Positions 1 through 7,168 of a stretch of DNA of 64,000 nt are shown piece after piece. Below the pieces are notes generated by a model. It searched no databases. It saw only the letters and a list, made by a program, of their open reading frames with translations, and was not told where the DNA came from. Position 1 is the first letter of the stretch; each line of letters starts with the position of its first letter. The stretch lies in the NCBI RefSeq assembly GCF_013283785.1, contig NZ_JABCPZ010000013.1:23868-87867 (forward strand), given 5' to 3'. The DNA comes from Nonomuraea antri. Its GTDB lineage: Bacteria; Actinomycetota; Actinomycetes; Streptosporangiales; Streptosporangiaceae. The position numbers and the translations under genes were made by a program.

Positions 1-656
1 GGCTGAAGCCCAAGGTGGTCGAGGAGTTCAGCCAGGACCTGCAGAAGGGCCTGGTCATCAAGACCGACCCGCAGGAAGGCAGCAAGGTCGACAAGGGTAC
101 GGAAGTCACCCTGGTCGTCTCCAAGGGCATCGAGAAGACGACCGTGCCGGAAGGCCTGATCGGTCTCACCCCCGACGAGGCCAACCAGATCCTCCAGCAG
201 GCCGGGTTGCGCGGCACGGTCAAGACCAAGGTCTCCAGCAAGGCGCAAGGCAAGATCCTCGACACCAAGCCGCGGGCCGGCGAGGAGATCGAGAAGGAGG
301 GCGTGGTCACCCTCTACGTGCCGAAGGAGCAGGCCGAGGTCCCGGGCGTGATCGGGCTCACCGAGGCAGACGCGCGCAAGCTGATCGAGGACGCCGGCTT
401 CAAGGTGCGGGTGGTCCCGCAGCCGAGCAACGAGGCGGCCGAGGGCACGGTCATCCAGCAGAACCCGGCGGAGGGCAAGCCGCTCCCGCCGAACACCACG
501 ATCACGATCGTGGTCTCCTCGGGCCCTGACATCCCGACGCCGACCGACCAGCCGACGGACGACTTCCCGACCGACGACGTGCCGACCGACGACGTGCCGA
601 CGGAGGACGTGCCGACCGAGGACGAGCCGATCGGCGACGGCGGGCTCAACGGCTAG
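1..656 (+). CDS. pknB: PASTA-domain Ser/Thr protein kinase, C-terminal part (5' end outside window)
   Basis: Only the extracellular end of a membrane Ser/Thr kinase is present; the reading frame is open to the left edge. It shows about three PASTA repeats (each with the pattern VPxxIGLTxxEAxxxLxxAG followed by a TxPxxGxxVxxGxxVTL-like strand), the first incomplete. PASTA repeats bind muropeptides and beta-lactams, and such kinases regulate cell-wall growth and division. The tail is an acidic low-complexity run built on PTDDV/PTEDV. The neighbours (pabA, sortase, crgA) are those usually found beside pknB near the actinomycete origin. The kinase domain itself cannot be seen, so the symbol rests on PASTA repeats plus synteny. 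Confidence 0.85.
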   Translation, partial: LKPKVVEEFSQDLQKGLVIKTDPQEGSKVDKGTEVTLVVSKGIEKTTVPEGLIGLTPDEANQILQQAGLRGTVKTKVSSKAQGKILDTKPRAGEEIEKEGVVTLYVPKEQAEVPGVIGLTEADARKLIEDAGFKVRVVPQPSNEAAEGTVIQQNPAEGKPLPPNTTITIVVSSGPDIPTPTDQPTDDFPTDDVPTDDVPTEDVPTEDEPIGDGGLNG

Positions 657-674
657 CCGCGCCGGAACGCGAAC

Positions 675-757
675 AGGGCCGCCCATCCCATCGGGGGTGG
701 GCGGCCCTGCCGCGTCTCAGAAAGGAACGCCCCCGCCGCTCGGGGGCAACGGCGGGG
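675..757. terminator. Two hairpins between convergent pknB and pabA
   Basis: The first hairpin has a perfect 11-bp stem, AGGGCCGCCCA (675-685) with TGGGCGGCCCT (698-708). The second pairs CCCCGCCG (731-738) with CGGCGGGG (750-757). Neither is followed by a T run. They sit between genes that converge, so each may serve one strand as an actinobacterial-type terminator. Confidence 0.6.
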
Positions 758-793
758 ACGCTCATTAGGTAGTCGCTCTGTGCGAGAGGTGTG

Positions 794-1366
794 TTACACG
801 ATCGCGCGCAGCCAGTTCGCCAGCAGCCGGTGCCCGTGCTCCGACAACACGGACTCGGGGTGGAACTGCACGCCCTCGATCGGCGCGGTGCGGTGCCGCA
901 GGCCCATGATGACGCCGTCGTCGGAGCGCGCGGTGACCTCCAGCACGTCGGGGACGGTCTCGGGGAGCACCGCCAGCGAGTGGTAGCGGGTCATCAGCAC
1001 CGGCGAGGGCAGCGACTCGAACACGCCCTTGCCGTCGTGGGTGATGGCGCTGGTCTTGCCGTGGAACAGCTCGGGGGCGCGTGACACGGTCGCGCCGTAG
1101 GCCAGGCCGATGGCCTGGTGGCCCAGGCAGACGCCGAGCAGCGGCCGGCCCTGCTCGGCCGCCGCGTGCACGAGGGGGACGCTCACGCCGGACGCCTCGG
1201 GCGTGCCCGGGCCCGGGCTGATCAGCACGCCGTCGAAGCCCTCGGCGTCCTCGGCCCTGACGCAGTCGCGCGGGCGCACGTCGCACGTGGCGCCCAGCTC
1301 ACGCAGGTACTGGACGATGGTGTGGACGAAACTGTCGTGGTTGTCGACGACCAGGACACGGGTCAT
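794..1366 (-). CDS. pabA: Aminodeoxychorismate/anthranilate synthase glutamine amidotransferase subunit
   Basis: A 190-residue class I glutamine amidotransferase that releases ammonia from glutamine for a chorismate-converting partner (PabB or TrpE), in folate or tryptophan synthesis. The triad is clear: Cys80 in the GVCLGHQ nucleophile elbow, His169 and Glu171 in VQFHPES. The oxyanion-side loop PGPGTP is at 51-56. Its start overlaps the stop of the upstream 52-residue membrane gene by ATGA, implying translational coupling in a sortase-small protein-pabA operon. The amphibolic PabA/TrpG role cannot be split from sequence alone; the position beside pknB is that of the gene usually named pabA. 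Confidence 0.88.
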   Translation of the reverse strand: MTRVLVVDNHDSFVHTIVQYLRELGATCDVRPRDCVRAEDAEGFDGVLISPGPGTPEASGVSVPLVHAAAEQGRPLLGVCLGHQAIGLAYGATVSRAPELFHGKTSAITHDGKGVFESLPSPVLMTRYHSLAVLPETVPDVLEVTARSDDGVIMGLRHRTAPIEGVQFHPESVLSEHGHRLLANWLRAIV

Positions 1367-1521
1367 GAACGGACGGTCACCTCATCGAGTGTCACCACGG
1401 GTTCCAGGAGTGGGAACACGACATACCAGAGTACGGCCCCCGCCGCGACGACCAGCACGGCGGCCGTCGCGAGCTTGGTGCGGGTGTCGCCGGGAAGCCT
1501 GCGCCAGAGCCAGCCGTACAT
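1363..1521 (-). CDS. Small single-pass membrane protein between sortase and pabA
   Basis: A 52-codon gene starting ATG at 1521, one base after the sortase stop, and ending TGA at 1363-1365, overlapping the pabA ATG. The protein begins MYGWLWRRLPGD, has one hydrophobic segment at about residues 19-38, and ends in an acidic DEVTVRS tail. Its exact fit between two genes, with 1-nt spacing on one side and a 4-nt overlap on the other, argues strongly that it is translated. The basic N-terminus and single segment suggest an inner-membrane protein, perhaps a sortase accessory. I know no defined function for it. Confidence 0.75.
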   Translation of the reverse strand: MYGWLWRRLPGDTRTKLATAAVLVVAAGAVLWYVVFPLLEPVVTLDEVTVRS

Positions 1522-1522
1522 G

Positions 1523-2155
1523 TCATTCCATTCTGAGCTCGGTCTTCTTGAGCACGCCGTACACGATGAGCCGTTCGGCGGCGGAGTATTCGGGGTGGCA
1601 GGTGGACAGCGTGATGAACGCGCGCACGGGCCGGATGTCCGGCTTGCCGGGTACGGGGGCCAGGATCTCCACCTCGTCGGGCGTGACGATGTCCTGGGAG
1701 GTGACGCGGTAGGTGTAGCGGGCCTCGCGGGCCTCGATGATGATCTCGTCGTCGCGCCTGAGCCGGTCGATCTCGTTGAACGGGGCCGCGTAGGTGGTGC
1801 GGTGGCCGGAGAGCACGAAGTTGCCCACCTGGCCGGGCATGGCGCTGCCCGGGTAGTGCCCGGGGCCCTTCTTCAGGTGTTCGGCATCGACGCCTTCGAC
1901 GACCGCGTACCGGTAGTCGCGGCCCAGCCTGGGGATGCGCAGCAGGGCCAGGGCCTTGCCGAGCTGTATCTTGGCCAGCTTGGCCGGCTCTTCGCCGGTC
2001 ACCTTCGCGCTCAGCTCCCGCTGGAGTCGCACCTGCTGGCGCTGCGTGTAGGCGCCGGTCCCCCAGAGCAGGTAGGCGCAGAACATCATCATGATCAGGC
2101 CCGCGGTGATGCTCAGCTCCCCCACGGCCCGCAGCACGGCCCGCACCCGATCCAC
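1523..2155 (-). CDS. Class E sortase
   Basis: A 210-residue transpeptidase that anchors LAxTG-type surface proteins to peptidoglycan. An N-terminal membrane segment lies at about residues 15-32, with the catalytic domain outside. The catalytic residues are visible: His118 in SGHRTT, Cys186 in TLSTCHPEYS and Arg195 in AERLIVYG. The TLSTC box and actinobacterial context are those of class E enzymes (SrtE of Streptomyces). It opens a leftward operon with the small membrane protein and pabA and is divergent from crgA. No sorting substrate was recognised in this window. Confidence 0.88.
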   Translation of the reverse strand: MDRVRAVLRAVGELSITAGLIMMMFCAYLLWGTGAYTQRQQVRLQRELSAKVTGEEPAKLAKIQLGKALALLRIPRLGRDYRYAVVEGVDAEHLKKGPGHYPGSAMPGQVGNFVLSGHRTTYAAPFNEIDRLRRDDEIIIEAREARYTYRVTSQDIVTPDEVEILAPVPGKPDIRPVRAFITLSTCHPEYSAAERLIVYGVLKKTELRME

Positions 2156-2291
2156 ACTATTGCGCGATCGGCGGCCGGTTGGGGATCGCCATGTCGTGCG
2201 CGTGGCGACTATCCTGGGGCACGCTTCAACTACGCTTAACGAAGAGCCTGTGGACGATCCGGAAGCCCAGGCCCTCAGCAGGAGTTATCCA

Positions 2292-2537
2292 GTGCCCAAG
2301 TCCAAGGCTCGCAAGAAGGCGGTTTACACCCCGCCGCAGAGGTCCCAGCAGGTCAAGGTCAGCCCGCGCTGGCTGGCGCCGACGATGGTCGTGTCGTGGA
2401 TCATCGGCATCCTGTGGATCGCCGTGTACTACGTCGCGCCGCAAGCCAAATTCTTCAGCGACCTCCAGAACTGGAACCTGCTGATCGGGTTTGTATTCAT
2501 CATCTTCGGTGTGGTGCTTTCCACCCGCTGGCGTTAG
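2292..2537 (+). CDS. crgA: Cell division protein CrgA
   Basis: An 81-residue protein with a basic N-terminus (MPKSKARKK), a PxW-type core and two membrane helices at about residues 30-49 and 62-78, ending STRWR. CrgA is an actinobacterial septum-associated membrane protein that contacts FtsZ/FtsI-type divisome partners. The start is GTG at 2292, chosen because GGAG (2281-2284) stands 7 nt upstream and the protein then begins with the typical MPKSK. The open frame extends further left, but that part is antisense to the sortase promoter side. Position beside pknB and sortase matches the family. Confidence 0.9.
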   Translation: MPKSKARKKAVYTPPQRSQQVKVSPRWLAPTMVVSWIIGILWIAVYYVAPQAKFFSDLQNWNLLIGFVFIIFGVVLSTRWR

Positions 2538-2571
2538 TTCTTTCCACAGCCTTTTCCACACCCTGGGGAAG

Positions 2572-3456
2572 TCACCCCATCATGGGGATCATGCTGACTA
2601 TCGCTGGGACGCGTACCAGTACGAGCACCACGAGCACGGCCAGCGTTCCAGCGATCGCCAGCCCCTGCCAGAGGGTCCTGTTGTTCCTGGGCGCGTAGGC
2701 CATCCCGGCCGCCAGCGCCGAGCCGACGATCAGGCCGCCGACGTGCCCGGTCCAGCTGATGCCCGGAAACACGAAGGTGAGCACCAGGTTCAGCACGATG
2801 ATGACCGCGATGCCGCGCACATCCAGGTTCAGCCTGCGCCCCACCACGAACGCGGCTCCGAACATGCCGAAGACGGCCCCCGACGCGCCTACCGTGGGCT
2901 GGCCGATCGGATCCAGCCAGAGGCCGAGCACCGAGCCGCCGAGCGCGCTCAGCACGTAGAGCGCCAGGAAGCGCACGTGCCCATAGGCGCGCTCCAGGTA
3001 CGGACCGACGAGGTAGATCGCGTAGCCGTTCAGCAGCAGGTGGATGATGCTGCCGTGCACCAGCGCGACGGTCAGCAGGCGGTGGTATTCGCCGAGCCCC
3101 GCCACTCCGGCCGGCCACATGGCCAGTTCCTTGACGACGGCCTCGCTGCCTGTGGTCAGGAGCTGGGCGCCGTAGACCAGTGCGGTGACGACCAGCAGGC
3201 CCCAGGTCACGTACGTCTTCTGGACCACGCCGCCGCCGAACGGGCTCCTGGCCTGCCTGACCGTCCTGTTGCCCTCGGCCACGCACTCGGGGCACTGGAA
3301 GCCCACGGCGGCGTCACGCATGCAGTCAGGGCAGATCGGGCGCTCGCACCGCTGGCAGCGCACCCAGGTCTCCCTGTCGGGGTGCCGGTAGCAGGTGGGG
3401 ACCGCCTGTTCTGGCTGCTCGGGCTGCGAGGGCGGGCTGGGCGGCTGGCTGGTCAT
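2572..3456 (-). CDS. Rhomboid family intramembrane serine protease with N-terminal zinc-binding domain
   Basis: A 294-residue protein. Residues 20-60 hold a Cys/His cluster (C22, H25, C34, C37, C42, C45, C55, C58) resembling a B-box-type zinc finger, which many actinobacterial rhomboids carry. About six membrane helices follow. The catalytic dyad is present: Ser192 in GASGAVFGMFG and His238 in WTGHVGGL. The conserved HxxxN (H140... region HLLLNGYAIY) of helix 2 is also visible. It should cleave single-pass proteins within the membrane; substrates are unknown. It converges with crgA, leaving 34 bp between them. Confidence 0.9.
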   Translation of the reverse strand: MTSQPPSPPSQPEQPEQAVPTCYRHPDRETWVRCQRCERPICPDCMRDAAVGFQCPECVAEGNRTVRQARSPFGGGVVQKTYVTWGLLVVTALVYGAQLLTTGSEAVVKELAMWPAGVAGLGEYHRLLTVALVHGSIIHLLLNGYAIYLVGPYLERAYGHVRFLALYVLSALGGSVLGLWLDPIGQPTVGASGAVFGMFGAAFVVGRRLNLDVRGIAVIIVLNLVLTFVFPGISWTGHVGGLIVGSALAAGMAYAPRNNRTLWQGLAIAGTLAVLVVLVLVRVPAIVSMIPMMG

Positions 3457-3538
3457 GACCGAAGCCTAAAGCGTGTCGGACCATGCCGCGTGTCGTGTGA
3501 CCCCAGCCCGTCCCTCGCGGGAGCCCTGCGGGCCTGGA

Positions 3539-4075
3539 TCAGGCCTGCACGCGCTCGATCGTCACCGACTGCAGGACGACGTCCGCGGACGGGCGGTCGC
3601 GGCGGTCGGTGGGGACCTTGGCGATCGCGTCGACGACCGCCTGGCCCTCGATGACCTCGCCGAAGATGGTGTGCTTGCCGTTGAGGTGCGGCGTCGGGAC
3701 CACGGTGATGAAGAACTGCGAGCCGTTGGTGCCCTTGCCGAACCTGACGCCCGCGTTGGCCATGGCCAGCAGGTACGGGCGGTTGAAGTAGAGGTCCGGG
3801 TGGATCTCGTCGTCGAACTCGTAGCCGGGGCCACCGACGCCCTGACCCAGCGGGTCGCCGCCCTGGATCATGAAGCCGGAGATCACCCGGTGGAAGATCG
3901 TGTTGTCGTAGTAGCGGTCGGTCCGCTTGTCACCGTCGGCCGGGTGGGTCCATTCGCGGGTGCCCTCGGCGAGCTCCACGAAGTTCTTGACCGTCTTCGG
4001 CGCCTGGTTCGGGAAGAGTTCTACCTTGATATTGCCGTGATTCGTCTGCAGGTTTGCGATCAGCTTCTCAGCCAC
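3539..4075 (-). CDS. Cyclophilin-type peptidyl-prolyl cis-trans isomerase
   Basis: A 178-residue cytoplasmic cyclophilin (no signal peptide) that speeds proline isomerisation during folding. The signature stretch FHRVISGFMIQGGDP is present with the catalytic Arg, followed by ANAGVRFGKGTNGSQFFIT and HTIFGEVIEG. The length is normal for the single-domain family. It lies just after the rhomboid gene on the same strand, as in other actinomycete origin regions, and is usually called ppiA there. Confidence 0.9.
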   Translation of the reverse strand: MAEKLIANLQTNHGNIKVELFPNQAPKTVKNFVELAEGTREWTHPADGDKRTDRYYDNTIFHRVISGFMIQGGDPLGQGVGGPGYEFDDEIHPDLYFNRPYLLAMANAGVRFGKGTNGSQFFITVVPTPHLNGKHTIFGEVIEGQAVVDAIAKVPTDRRDRPSADVVLQSVTIERVQA

Positions 4076-4233
4076 GAGACAGCTGCCCCCCTCTATGCAC
4101 CGGGTTGGTTTTGTGATGTTTTGAGGACTATGGCCGTTGGGCCTTCAGGGCCATCCTCCCACGGCTCGCCATGATTGAGCCGCCTTGTCCAGGGAAGGTC
4201 AGGCTCGGGGCCCCAACGACAGGGGAGGTTGTC

Positions 4234-4734
4234 GTGTCCCTGACACTGAGAAGACGCCGCGTGGTCATCGATGTGCCCACCACGTGGATGGGCCGAATGA
4301 AGGCCCAGGCCGTGAAAACCGGTCGCCAGATCCAGCCGATGGCTGATCAGGCGCGGGTGGTCGCGAACCAGCGCATCGAGGATGCCCGCTACTGGGCGGC
4401 ACCGCGGTTGGAGTCCACCGCACACATGTTCGAAGACCAGGTAGCCCCCAAGGTCAGCGCCATGCTGACCCAGGCGGCACGGAGGATCGACCCCAAGCCG
4501 ACGCGTTCGCGCCGGTGGCCGGTCATGATTCTGCTGACCGGTCTCGCGGTGGGAACCGTCGGCTACATGTTCTATCGCCGCAATGCCCAGCAGTGGACCG
4601 AGCACATGAAGGACTCCGCCTCAGATGCATCACGCTGGGTCAGCGAGAAGGCCGACAGGACCGCCGAGTCCACCGACCGGATGGCGGCCAGGGTGTCCGA
4701 CCAGGCGGACGAGACGTCTCGCAAGTTTTCCTAG
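4234..4734 (+). CDS. Hypothetical membrane protein (DUF5324/YtxH-like)
   Basis: A 166-residue protein with start GTG at 4234, chosen because a purine-rich GGGGAGG (4222-4228) precedes it by 5 nt; the frame is open further upstream without a ribosome site. It has an amphipathic N-terminal half, one membrane helix around residues 92-110, and a C-terminal helical tail rich in Ala/Ser/Asp/Lys (SDASRWVSEKADRTAEST). A protein of this shape follows the cyclophilin in many actinomycetes. Function is unknown; the helical tail hints at envelope-stress-type YtxH proteins. It ends at a strong terminator. Confidence 0.7.
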   Translation: MSLTLRRRRVVIDVPTTWMGRMKAQAVKTGRQIQPMADQARVVANQRIEDARYWAAPRLESTAHMFEDQVAPKVSAMLTQAARRIDPKPTRSRRWPVMILLTGLAVGTVGYMFYRRNAQQWTEHMKDSASDASRWVSEKADRTAESTDRMAARVSDQADETSRKFS

Positions 4735-4747
4735 TTCTCACCGCCGT

Positions 4748-4783
4748 GAACGCGCCCCCGAGCTTCGGCTCCGGGGCGCGTTC
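4748..4783 (+). terminator. Terminator hairpin with UUCG tetraloop
   Basis: A 16-position stem (4748-4763 with 4768-4783), one C-C mismatch, closed by C(UUCG)G. Its strength and its position just after the DUF5324-like gene make it a convincing terminator, although no T tract follows. Confidence 0.75.
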
Positions 4784-4800
4784 CACGTTCACGGCCATGG

Positions 4801-4835
4801 TTGACCTGTAACCAAGCGCTTGCTACAACCGCTGC
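4801..4835 (+). promoter_or_regulatory. Near-consensus promoter, leaderless start
   Basis: TTGACC (4801-4806), a 17-bp spacer and TACAAC (4824-4829) stand 6 nt before the ATG at 4836. Transcription would begin at or next to the start codon, so the message is probably leaderless. Confidence 0.65.
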
Positions 4836-5912
4836 ATGACGCTGTCACCCCTCGACGACTTCCCCGTGCACCAGACGGCCGAGGTCATGCGGCACCCGGT
4901 CACCTCCGACAGGAACTTCTACGACCGGTACTACTTCAACTGCCACAAGGGCACCGACGACCTCATGCTGATCATGGGGCTCGGCCAGTATCCGAACCTC
5001 GGGGTCACCGACGCGTTCGCGCTGGTCAGGCACCGTGATCTGCACCGGGTGGTACGGGCGTCGCGCGAGCTGGGCGGCGACCGGATGAACACCGGGATCG
5101 GCCCCTTCCGGGTGGAGGTCATCGAAGGGCTCAAGCGGCTGCGCGTGGTGCTCGAGCCGAATGAGCATGGCCTGGCCTTCGACCTCACCTGGGAGGGGAC
5201 GATCCCGGCGACGCTCGAACCACGGCACTACGTGCGCTGGCAGGAGCGCGTCATGTTCGACTCGATGCGGCTGGCGCAGACCGGAAGCTGGTCGGGCACC
5301 ATCGCGGTCGGGTCGGAGGAGATCGCGGTCACCCCGGACGAGTGGCTGGGCACTCGCGACAGGTCCTGGGGCGTGCGCCCGGTCGGCGAGCCCGAGCCGC
5401 CGGGCATCCAGGTCAAGAACGCCGGGACGTTCTACTGGCTGTACGCGCCGATGCGCTTCGCCGACCACGCGATCCTGTGCATCGTCCAGGAGGACGAGCG
5501 GGGGCGGCGGGTGCTGGAGGAGGCGGTCAGGGTCTGGTCGGACGGCCGGGACGAGGAATACCTCGGCCGGCCCGAGTACCACCCGGTCTACGCGCCGGGC
5601 ACCCGTGACGTGGTGTCGGCCACGATCACGTTCGCGCCGCCCGGTGGCAAGCCGTTCGACGTGCGGTGCACGCCGGTGCTGCCGGTGCACCTCATGGTGG
5701 GCACCGGGTACGGGCTGGAGCCCGAGTGGAAGCACGGCATGTACCAGGGGCCCGGGCCGGTGGTGCAGGGCGTGACGTACCGGCTGCCCGACGACGCGGC
5801 CAGGATGTGGGGACTGGTCGACGCCGTCGGACGCTTCGAATACGACGGGCTCGTCGGCCACGGTCTCTACGAGTACTGGGCGCTGGGCCCGCATCCGTCG
5901 TTCCCCGAATGA
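4836..5912 (+). CDS. Hypothetical protein, lipocalin/CrtC-like beta-sandwich (DUF7064/7065 type)
   Basis: A 358-residue soluble protein without signal peptide. Recurrent Trp, Tyr and Gly (WEGTIPATLEPRHYVRWQERVMFDS; DRSWGVRPVG; FYWLYAPMRF) recall the two-domain beta-sandwich family that includes hydroxyneurosporene synthase CrtC and AttH-like proteins. The DRSWGVRP element is a hallmark of that fold. Members often sit with lipid or steroid catabolism genes, but no such neighbours occur here. A ligand-binding or hydratase role is possible but inferred. It is a single gene behind its own promoter, and what follows is a convergent secreted protein gene. Confidence 0.6.
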   Translation: MTLSPLDDFPVHQTAEVMRHPVTSDRNFYDRYYFNCHKGTDDLMLIMGLGQYPNLGVTDAFALVRHRDLHRVVRASRELGGDRMNTGIGPFRVEVIEGLKRLRVVLEPNEHGLAFDLTWEGTIPATLEPRHYVRWQERVMFDSMRLAQTGSWSGTIAVGSEEIAVTPDEWLGTRDRSWGVRPVGEPEPPGIQVKNAGTFYWLYAPMRFADHAILCIVQEDERGRRVLEEAVRVWSDGRDEEYLGRPEYHPVYAPGTRDVVSATITFAPPGGKPFDVRCTPVLPVHLMVGTGYGLEPEWKHGMYQGPGPVVQGVTYRLPDDAARMWGLVDAVGRFEYDGLVGHGLYEYWALGPHPSFPE

Positions 5913-5962
5913 TCACCCGTGGTCCCGCCGGCACGCCCCGGTCGTGCGGCGGGACCTCCGCG

Positions 5963-6367
5963 TCATCCCGCCTTGCAGGCGATCGTGACGGCCTTGATCT
6001 CGCCGGCCGCGCCGTCCGGCAGGGTGAGGTCCATCGGCGGGGCCGACGCGTCGTTCAGCGGCTGGGCGGGAACCGCGGGCTGGGCCGGCACCATCTCGGT
6101 GGCCTCGAAGGGCGCCCGCTCGACCGTCTCGTCCACCTTGACGTCGGGGTTCACGGTCGTCACCGTGCCCTCCTGGCCGGGCTGCGGCGCCGCGACCAGC
6201 TCGGCCGCCTTGATCGCCTTGAACTCGACGACCTTGCCGTCGGCGGTGGTGCAGGTGACCTTGGTCTCGTTCGCGGGCGGGGCGTCGTCGGCCAGGGCCG
6301 AGCCGCCGAGCACGGACAACGCGAGCACGCCGACCGCGCCGAGCACCGCGAGACGTCGCTTGAACAT
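5963..6367 (-). CDS. Small secreted protein of unknown function
   Basis: A 134-residue protein with a classical signal peptide (basic MFKRR, hydrophobic stretch to about residue 22, GGSALA-D cleavage site). The mature part is acidic and Pro/Val rich, with two cysteines (C39 and C132) that could form a disulfide once exported. GAGGAG lies just before the ATG. It is transcribed divergently from an OmpR-type regulator, and both promoters carry the same 11-bp-spaced repeat. It is therefore probably a direct target of that two-component system. No family recognised. Confidence 0.7.
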   Translation of the reverse strand: MFKRRLAVLGAVGVLALSVLGGSALADDAPPANETKVTCTTADGKVVEFKAIKAAELVAAPQPGQEGTVTTVNPDVKVDETVERAPFEATEMVPAQPAVPAQPLNDASAPPMDLTLPDGAAGEIKAVTIACKAG

Positions 6368-6422
6368 GGGATCTCCTCGTCGTAGAGCGAACGATCTGAC
6401 GCTGCACAGGCTGGCCCGGCGT

Positions 6423-6474
6423 ACCTGAAGCGAGGCTGAACACAGCCGAAATGATCTTCAGGTTGGCTTTAGGT
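6423..6474. promoter_or_regulatory. Paired OmpR-type operators in divergent promoter region
   Basis: On the plus strand TTCAGGT (6457-6463) and TTTAGGT (6468-6474) are spaced exactly 11 bp. On the minus strand TTCAGCC (6440-6434) and TTCAGGT (6429-6423) are also spaced 11 bp. One-turn direct repeats are the usual binding form of OmpR/PhoB regulators, so the adjacent regulator probably controls itself and the divergent secreted protein. A CACCCT -10-like element (6484-6489) lies 7 nt before the regulator's GTG. Confidence 0.6.
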
Positions 6475-6496
6475 GCGCTGCGGCACCCTGGTCGGT

Positions 6497-7168
6497 GTGC
6501 GAGTGCTACTGGTTGAGGACGAACAACGGCTGGCCGACCTGATCAAAGGCGGGCTGACCGGCGAGGGGTTCGCGGTCGACGTGGCCTACGACGGGCGCGA
6601 CGGGCTCTGGATGGCCACCGAGAACGCCTACGACGTGATCGTCCTGGACGTGATGCTGCCGCGCATGAACGGCTACGCCATCTGCTCGCGGCTGCGCGAG
6701 GCCGGCGACTGGACGCCCATCATGATGCTCACCGCCAAGGACGGCGTCTACGACGAGGCCGAGGCACTCGACACCGGCGCGGACGACTACCTGGCCAAGC
6801 CGTTCTCGTACGTGGTGCTGCTGGCCCGCCTGCGGGCCCTGGTGCGGCGCGGCGGGCGGGAACGGCCGGTCTCGATCACGGTCGGTGACCTGGTCATCGA
6901 CCCGGCCGGGCTGAGGTGCCGCAGGGGCGAGGTGGAGATCGCGTTGACGCCCAAGGAGTTCGCGGTGCTGCACGGGCTGGCCCGGCGGGCCGGCGAGGTG
7001 GTCTCCAAGAGCGACCTGCTGGCCCAGGCCTGGGACTTCTCCTACGACGGCGACCCGAACATCGTCGAGGTCTACATCAGCGCGCTGCGCAGGAAGATCG
7101 ACGTCCCGTTCGGCCGGACGACGCTCGTCACGGTCCGCGGGGCCGGCTACCGGTTGGAGGCGGCGTGA
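6497..7168 (+). CDS. OmpR-family response regulator
   Basis: A 223-residue two-domain regulator. The receiver domain (1-115) has acidic pocket E8/D9, phospho-acceptor Asp51 (VLDVMLP), Thr79 and Lys101 (KPF). The C-terminal winged helix (about 128-221) has LTPKEFAVLHGLARRAG and VEVYISALRRKI. I chose GTG at 6497, giving MRVLLVEDEQ; the frame opens 24 nt earlier inside the operator, which makes that start unlikely. There is no ribosome site before 6497, which fits a leaderless message. It overlaps the kinase gene by GTGA. Confidence 0.9.
   Translation: MRVLLVEDEQRLADLIKGGLTGEGFAVDVAYDGRDGLWMATENAYDVIVLDVMLPRMNGYAICSRLREAGDWTPIMMLTAKDGVYDEAEALDTGADDYLAKPFSYVVLLARLRALVRRGGRERPVSITVGDLVIDPAGLRCRRGEVEIALTPKEFAVLHGLARRAGEVVSKSDLLAQAWDFSYDGDPNIVEVYISALRRKIDVPFGRTTLVTVRGAGYRLEAA

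Noticed and set aside
1118..2239. A 373-codon plus-strand frame over pabA and sortase
   Set aside because: Antisense to genes with full catalytic motifs; composition is Val/Gly/Arg/His noise.
4093..4605. 170-codon minus-strand frame opposite the DUF5324-like gene
   Set aside because: No ribosome site or domain; the plus-strand gene has a good start, membrane helix and terminator.
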